A DNA stretch of 12,239 nt, from positions 1 through 12,239 of the forward strand of contig VBLM01000324.1 of NCBI GenBank assembly GCA_005879095.1. The letters are read 5' to 3'. Source of the stretch: Deltaproteobacteria bacterium. Its GTDB lineage: Bacteria; Myxococcota; Myxococcia; Myxococcales; 40CM-4-68-19. Shown in pieces: positions 8,344 through 12,239 of this stretch; the stretch's first letter is position 1; each line of letters opens with the position of its first letter. Made by a program: the position numbers and the translations under genes. The notes under the pieces are model-generated. The model was not told the DNA's origin. It made no database searches and saw nothing but the letters and a program-made list of their open reading frames with translations.

Positions 8344-8349
8344 CCGCCC

Positions 8350-9720
8350 ATGCAGGGAACCGTGCTCGTCGTCGACGACGAACAGGCCAACCTCGACTCG
8401 CTCGAGCGCATCTTCGCGCGCGAGGGCTGGCGGGTGCTGCTCGCGAACAGCGCCGAGAAGGCGCTCGAGTCGCTGCGCGGCGAGCCGGTCGACGTGGTGC
8501 TCACCGATCTGATGATGCCGGGGATGAGCGGTCAGGAACTGCTGCGCGGTGTGCGCGCGGTCGCGCCGGAAGCGGAAGTGGTGCTGATGACCGCCTATGG
8601 CACGGTCGAGGCCGCCGTCGCCGCGATGAAGGACGGCGCGTACGATTTCCTCACCAAGCCATTGAAGCGTCACGCGGTGCTGAAGAGCGTCCAGCAGGCG
8701 CTCGACAAGCGGCGGCTGGTCCAGGAGAACAAGCAACTGCGCGCGCGGCTCGCGGGAGCGCAGCAGCCGATCGTCGGCCAGAGCCCGTCGCTGCGGGCGA
8801 CGCTGGACATCATCCGGCAGGCCGCGCCTTCGAGCGCGACCGTGCTGCTGCTCGGCGAAAGCGGCACCGGAAAAGAATTGTTCGCGCGCGCTCTGCACGA
8901 GCATTCGCCGCGCGCAGCCGGGCCGTTCGTGCCGATCAACTGCGCCGCGATTCCGGAGACGATTCTGGAGAGCGAGCTCTTCGGCTACGAGCGCGGCGCG
9001 TTCACCGGCGCGGTGCAGAGGAAAGAGGGCCGCATCGAGCGCGCCCAGGGTGGCACGCTCTTCCTCGACGAAGTCGGTGAGTTGACGCCGTCGGTGCAGG
9101 TCAAGCTCCTCCGCTTCCTGCAGGAGGGGGAGATCGAGCGGCTGGGCGGCACCGGAACCATCAAGGTCGACTGCCGCGTGGTCGCCGCGACCAATCAGGA
9201 TCTCGGGGCGCGAGTGCGCGAAAACAAGTTTCGCGAGGATCTCTTCTATCGATTGAACGTGATCCAGGTGGTGCTGCCGCCGCTGCGCGATCGGGTCGAG
9301 GACGTGCCGCTGCTCGCCGATCACTTCATCGCGCGCTACGCGGCCAAGAACGGCAAGCCGATCCGCGGTCTGACGCGCGCAGCGCTGGCGGCGCTCGAGG
9401 CCTATCCGTGGCCCGGCAACGTCCGCGAGCTGGAGCACGCCATCGAACGCGCGGTCGTGCTCTCGCGCGGCGCGGAAATCGAGGTCGACGATCTGCCCGA
9501 GTCGGTGCGCAGCGGCGGTGCAGCGCGTGCAGCCGGCCTGGCCGGCGCGGTCGAGGGACGCACGCTGGCGGTTCCGCTCGGCACCACGATGGAGGACATC
9601 GAGCTGCGCGTGATCCGCGAGACGTTGCGCCACACCAAGGGCGACAAGAACCTCGCCGCGCAGTTGCTCGGCATCGCCGCGCGCACCATCTACCGCAAAC
9701 TCGATCGCGAAAAAGAATGA
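8350..9720 (+). CDS. NtrC-family sigma-54-dependent response regulator
   Basis: 456 residues with the full three-domain NtrC layout. The receiver domain (about 3-115) has the acidic pair Asp9-Asp10, phosphoacceptor Asp53 in LTDLMMPG, Thr81 and Lys103. The AAA+ domain (about 141-375) has Walker A GESGTGKE (169-176), the sigma-54-contacting GAFTGA loop (216-221), Walker B TLFLDEVGEL (236-245), RVVAATNQDL and FREDLFYRLNV with its arginine finger, then YPWPGNVREL. A Fis-type helix-turn-helix closes the protein (EDIELRVIRETL, NLAAQLLGIAARTIYRKL). Every key residue is present, so it should be phosphorylated by a histidine kinase and open sigma-54 promoters by ATP hydrolysis. No kinase gene is in the window. 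Its 3' end lies 190 bases before a consensus sigma-54 promoter that drives gspC-gspD, so those genes are the obvious candidate targets. Confidence 0.95.
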   Translation: MQGTVLVVDDEQANLDSLERIFAREGWRVLLANSAEKALESLRGEPVDVVLTDLMMPGMSGQELLRGVRAVAPEAEVVLMTAYGTVEAAVAAMKDGAYDFLTKPLKRHAVLKSVQQALDKRRLVQENKQLRARLAGAQQPIVGQSPSLRATLDIIRQAAPSSATVLLLGESGTGKELFARALHEHSPRAAGPFVPINCAAIPETILESELFGYERGAFTGAVQRKEGRIERAQGGTLFLDEVGELTPSVQVKLLRFLQEGEIERLGGTGTIKVDCRVVAATNQDLGARVRENKFREDLFYRLNVIQVVLPPLRDRVEDVPLLADHFIARYAAKNGKPIRGLTRAALAALEAYPWPGNVRELEHAIERAVVLSRGAEIEVDDLPESVRSGGAARAAGLAGAVEGRTLAVPLGTTMEDIELRVIRETLRHTKGDKNLAAQLLGIAARTIYRKLDREKE

Positions 9721-9740
9721 ACCCAACCCTTTTGGGGGGT

Positions 9741-9766
9741 CCAGGGGGGAGCGAGCTCCCCCTTGG
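9741..9766 (+). terminator. Strong GC-rich hairpin after the response regulator gene
   Basis: Starting 20 bases after the stop codon, an 11-bp stem (CCAGGGGGGAG pairing with CTCCCCCTTGG, one G-U pair) closes on the tetraloop CGAG. There is no T-run afterwards, so it is not a classical intrinsic terminator. It could still stop or stabilise the upstream transcript and insulate the sigma-54 promoter downstream. Confidence 0.5.
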
Positions 9767-9770
9767 TGGA

Positions 9771-9788
9771 GGCGCCGGAGGCGCCGGA
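9771..9788 (+). repeat. Perfect 9-bp tandem duplication
   Basis: GGCGCCGGA occurs twice in a row (9771-9779 and 9780-9788), just after the hairpin. GGCGCC is itself palindromic. There is no evidence of function. Confidence 0.7.
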
Positions 9789-9796
9789 TCGAAAAT

Positions 9797-9812
9797 GTTC
9801 GCATCGGAGAAC
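9797..9812. promoter_or_regulatory. Candidate activator site: GTTC-N8-GAAC dyad
   Basis: An inverted repeat centred about 133 bases upstream of the predicted sigma-54 start, within the usual range for enhancer-binding proteins. The half-sites are only four bases, so this is a weak candidate chosen by position and symmetry. Confidence 0.2.
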
Positions 9813-9859
9813 GCGCTGACATTTTGGCAGCAAGGACCCCCAATGGTTTGCCAGGATGT

Positions 9860-9880
9860 CGGCCGGCTGCCCTGCGGCCG
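9860..9880. promoter_or_regulatory. Candidate activator site: CGGCCG-N9-CGGCCG dyad
   Basis: Two identical palindromic hexamers 15 bases apart, centred about 68 bases upstream of the predicted start. They could bind a dimeric Fis-type HTH protein such as the neighbouring regulator, or form a 6-bp hairpin. GC-rich palindromes are common in such genomes, so confidence is low. Confidence 0.25.
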
Positions 9881-9910
9881 TGCGTGGCGCAGTGAAAAAG
9901 TCTGAAATAA

Positions 9911-9927
9911 CTGGCACGACCCTTGCT
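9911..9927 (+). promoter_or_regulatory. Sigma-54 (RpoN) -24/-12 promoter for gspC-gspD
   Basis: CTGGCACGACCCTTGCT matches the sigma-54 consensus YTGGCACGrNNNTTGCW at every defined position, with GG and GC at the required spacing. Taking the C at 9926 as -12 puts the transcription start near 9938, four bases before the gspC ATG. The short stretch just upstream (9893-9910) is unusually A-rich for this genome. The sigma-54 activator gene lies immediately upstream. Confidence 0.85.
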
Positions 9928-9941
9928 GTTCCGCAGGGTTC

Positions 9942-10783
9942 ATGGAGCTCGTCCTCCAGCGCTATTCGTGGGCGTTGAATCTCGCGGCCGTGCTGCTGGG
10001 CGCGTATTTCGCCGCGCGCACGGTGAACACGATCGCCGCGACGGCCATCGCGCCGAAACCCGCGTTGGTCCAGCAGGCGGCGTCCGCGCCGCAACCAGCG
10101 GCAGCGCAGCGCACCGAGCTCGACGCCGACAAGGTCGCGAAATTGTTCGACGTCCCGCTGCCCAAACCGGTGACGGCCGAAGGGCCTGTCGAGGCGCCGG
10201 AGCCAAAAGGGTGGAATCCGGTGCCGGTGAAGACAGCGCTCCATGGCACGCTGGTCGGCACCGCCATCGCCGACCCGCCGCAGTACTCAAGTACCAGGGC
10301 GCGCGCATCTACGCGGTCGAGAAGGAGCGCGTGCTGATCGACAACAACGGCGTCAACGAATACATCGACAACAGCGCCGCCGCGCCGCCCAACATCGGCA
10401 TCTCGCCGGTGCCCCAGCCCCCGCAGGCGGGCGGCGGCGGCGAAGGCGTCAAGCAACTCTCGGAAAACCAGTACGTGGTGGCGAAGAGCGAGATCAACAA
10501 CGCGCTCACCAACCTCTCCGATCTGGTGACCAAGGCGCGCATCGTGCCGTCGTTCAAGAACGGCGTCGCCAATGGTTTCAAGTTGTTTTCCATCGTCCCC
10601 GACAGCCTCTACGCAAAGATCGGCATCCAGAACGGCGACGTGATCCGGCGCATCAACGGCTACGAGATGAACAGCCCGGACAAGGCGCTGGAAATCTACC
10701 AGAAGCTGCGCGATGCGAGCCGCATCGAGATCGAGCTCGAGCGCCGCGGCGAGACGCTACGCAAGTCGTACTCCATCGAGTGA
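9942..10783 (+). pseudogene. gspC: Type II secretion inner-membrane protein GspC, frameshifted with probable internal loss
   Basis: GspC links the inner-membrane platform of the type II secretion system to the secretin GspD. The ATG at 9942 opens a short cytoplasmic tip and a transmembrane helix (about residues 9-26), then a Pro/Ala linker. The start of the homology-region (HR) domain follows: LHGTLVGTAIADPPQYS. The frame then fails: continuing it ends at a stop at 10335-10337. From 10286 the -1 frame continues with KYQGARIYAVEKERVLI, a Gly/Pro linker, and a C-terminal PDZ domain (NGFKLFSIVPDSLYAKIGIQNGD onward), ending at TGA 10781-10783. HR domains usually have about 15-25 more residues between these blocks, so a deletion of 3n+1 bases is likelier than loss of one base. 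The junction carries GTAC-TCAA-GTAC, and no slippery heptamer is present. Identity is secure from TM-HR-PDZ order and the following gspD; functionality is doubtful unless this is a sequence error. Confidence 0.85.
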
Positions 10784-10788
10784 ACGCC

Positions 10789-10794
10789 AGGAGA
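10789..10794 (+). promoter_or_regulatory. Ribosome-binding site for gspD
   Basis: AGGAGA lies between the gspC stop and the gspD ATG at 10807, the clearest Shine-Dalgarno sequence in the window. Spacing of about 12 bases is slightly long. Confidence 0.5.
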
Positions 10795-10806
10795 TCAGAG
10801 TCCGCC

Positions 10807-12239
10807 ATGCGCACGCTCGCGCTCGTCGCAGCCGTCACGCTCGCGTTGCCGCTGCAGGCTCAGCAGGACGCGGAGATCGAGGGAGACGTGAAGCCGCCGC
10901 AGCGCGGCGCGCAACGGAAGATCGTGCCGCCGAATCGCGGCGTCTTCGTCAAGCCGGGAACCCGGCCGCCGGTTCCAGGGCCGGTGCAGCAGCCGCCGGC
11001 GCCGCCTCCGCCGGCGCGGCCAGCCTCGCCGCCGTACAAGAACACGATCGCGCCGCAGACGCCGGTTTCTCCTGCGACGCCGACCGCGACCGCGATCACC
11101 GAGCCGCCGAACACTCCCGCCGTCGACAAGAAGGAGATCCACAACAACGCGAAGACGGTGGTGATGTCGTTCGACAAGCGCGATCTGGCCGAGGTGATCC
11201 AGTTCGTCAGCCAGTTCACCCAGCGCAACTTCATCCTGCCCGAGCGCGTCTCCGGCAAGATCACGATCCTCTCCAACTCGCCGATTCCCGCCGACGAAGT
11301 GTGGAACGTTTTCGTGGCCGCCCTCGACGCCAACAACTGGGCCGTCTACCCGGTGGGCCGCTACTGGAAGCTGGTGGAGAAGAAGCAGTCGTCGCGCGCC
11401 AACGTGCCGCTCTACGTCGGACCGGATACCGAGGCGCCGCCCACCGAGCAGATGGTCACCAAGCTGTTCAAGCTGCACTACGTCGAAGCGGACCAGATGC
11501 GCAACGTGCTCAACCAGTTCACCTCGCGCGATTCGGACTTCCAGATCTTTCCGCCCGACACGCTGATCATCTCCGACCTCGGCCTCAACATGCGGCGGCT
11601 GGAGAAGCTGGTGGGGCAGCTCGATCAGCCCGGCGGCTCGGAGGAGATCCACATCGTGCCGGTGCTCTACGCCGGCGCCCAGGAGCTGGCGCAGAAGCTG
11701 ACCGAGATCTTCCAGGCGCAGAGCAGCGCGGCGGGCAAGCCGGGCATCTCGCGGCAGATCGGCGTGGTCGAGCCGATGCAGCAGCCTGGTCAGCCGGTGC
11801 CGATTCCACAGCCGGGACAGCCGGCAACAGCCGGCGCTGCGGGACCTTTGCAGGTGAGCAAGATCATCCCCGAGGAGCGGACCAACAAGCTGATCGTCAT
11901 CGCCGGCGGCAAGTCGTTCCAGCGGGTGCTGGAACTGATTCGCCAGCTCGACGTGCCCTCGAGCGAGGGAGGCGTGCACGTCTACTACCTGGAAAACGCC
12001 AAAGCCGAAGAGGTGGCCTCGACGCTGCAGGCGCTCGCGCAAGGTCTTTCCACTTCCGCGAAGCGAACGGGCGGCGGCGGTCCGGGACCCACCGGCATTC
12101 CTGCCGGCGGCACCGCGGGAGCGGCCACCGCGGACCTGTTCAGCGGGCAGGTCAAAATAACCGCCGACAAAAACACGAATTCACTCGTCGTCATCGCCAG
12201 CCAGTCCGATTATCGAAATCTGGTCAAGGTCGTCGAGCG
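10807..12239 (+). CDS. gspD: Type II secretion secretin GspD, N-terminal part (runs off the window)
   Basis: GspD forms the outer-membrane channel of the type II secretion system. The window holds 477 codons of uninterrupted frame; the C-terminal secretin pore domain lies beyond the end. The ATG at 10807 opens a signal peptide (MRTLALVAAVTLALPLQAQ, cleavage near 19). A long Pro-rich, low-complexity segment (about 26-106) comes before the first folded domain. N0 spans about 116-194 (VVMSFDKRDLAEVIQFVSQ, NFILPERVSGKITI). N1 spans about 217-275 (KLFKLHYVEADQMRNVLNQF, IISDLGLNMRRLEKLVGQLD). N2 spans about 281-384 (IVPVLYAGAQELAQKLTEIF, ERTNKLIVIAG) and contains a Gln/Pro/Gly/Ala-rich insert at 325-347. 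N3 starts at about 390 (VYYLENAKAEEVASTLQAL) with a Gly-rich insert at 421-440. gspC ends 23 bases upstream, so both are probably one operon under the sigma-54 promoter. Confidence 0.93.
   Translation, partial: MRTLALVAAVTLALPLQAQQDAEIEGDVKPPQRGAQRKIVPPNRGVFVKPGTRPPVPGPVQQPPAPPPPARPASPPYKNTIAPQTPVSPATPTATAITEPPNTPAVDKKEIHNNAKTVVMSFDKRDLAEVIQFVSQFTQRNFILPERVSGKITILSNSPIPADEVWNVFVAALDANNWAVYPVGRYWKLVEKKQSSRANVPLYVGPDTEAPPTEQMVTKLFKLHYVEADQMRNVLNQFTSRDSDFQIFPPDTLIISDLGLNMRRLEKLVGQLDQPGGSEEIHIVPVLYAGAQELAQKLTEIFQAQSSAAGKPGISRQIGVVEPMQQPGQPVPIPQPGQPATAGAAGPLQVSKIIPEERTNKLIVIAGGKSFQRVLELIRQLDVPSSEGGVHVYYLENAKAEEVASTLQALAQGLSTSAKRTGGGGPGPTGIPAGGTAGAATADLFSGQVKITADKNTNSLVVIASQSDYRNLVKVVE

Noticed and set aside
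8227..9843. 538-codon minus-strand open frame over the response regulator
   Set aside because: Antisense to an intact NtrC-family gene, no conserved motif.
9726..10212. Inverted pair ACCCTTTTGG / CCAAAAGGGT near the bEBP stop and in gspC
   Set aside because: Ten bases only, one copy is coding sequence; most likely chance.
10275..10295. Programmed -1 frameshift in gspC
   Set aside because: No X-XXY-YYZ slippery heptamer or downstream stimulatory structure, and residues appear to be missing too.

Overview
This is a GC-rich chromosomal window with GC-biased codon third positions, TTG/GTG-type starts and long spurious antisense open frames. The gene set and protein flavour suggest a member of the Myxococcota (former Deltaproteobacteria): smc next to ftsY, an FtsY with its own membrane anchor, an NtrC-type sigma-54 activator beside type II secretion genes, and an FHA protein. 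The lineage call is inference from protein character, not a search result.

Layout. Positions 1-174 hold the C-terminus of a 3-methyladenine DNA glycosylase (+). It converges on an FHA-domain membrane protein (184-1197, -). Divergent from that is smc (1261-4857, +), followed by a secreted three-repeat beta-domain protein (4907-6109, +) and ftsY (6118-7566, +). These three look like one transcription unit. A NAD-dependent epimerase-like SDR (7578-8324, -) converges on ftsY and is divergent from a sigma-54-dependent response regulator (8350-9720, +). A 221-bp intergenic region carries a hairpin, a short tandem repeat, two dyads and a textbook sigma-54 promoter (9911-9927). The type II secretion genes gspC (9942-10783) and gspD (10807 to the window end, incomplete) follow.

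How the parts fit. smc and ftsY are core chromosome-segregation and SRP-targeting genes. The strongest regulatory story is at the right end. A complete NtrC-family activator, with receiver Asp, Walker A, GAFTGA and a Fis-type HTH, sits directly upstream of a consensus -24/-12 promoter. That promoter's predicted start lies only about four bases before the gspC ATG. This suggests phosphorylation-controlled, sigma-54-driven type II secretion.

Two conserved genes are broken. smc has an in-frame TAG exactly where a Gln is expected (AQPPGKK), just before the ABC signature and Walker B. gspC changes frame at about 10286, where part of its homology-region domain also seems to be missing. Everything around both lesions is well conserved, so the choices are very recent mutation or sequence/assembly error. 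This should be settled before any biological reading. I found no CRISPR array, tRNA, rRNA, insertion sequence or phage gene, and no clearly new multi-gene system. The novelty candidates are the sigma-54/T2SS arrangement, the unnamed secreted protein between smc and ftsY, the FHA-TM-helical protein and local AT-rich rare-codon islands.
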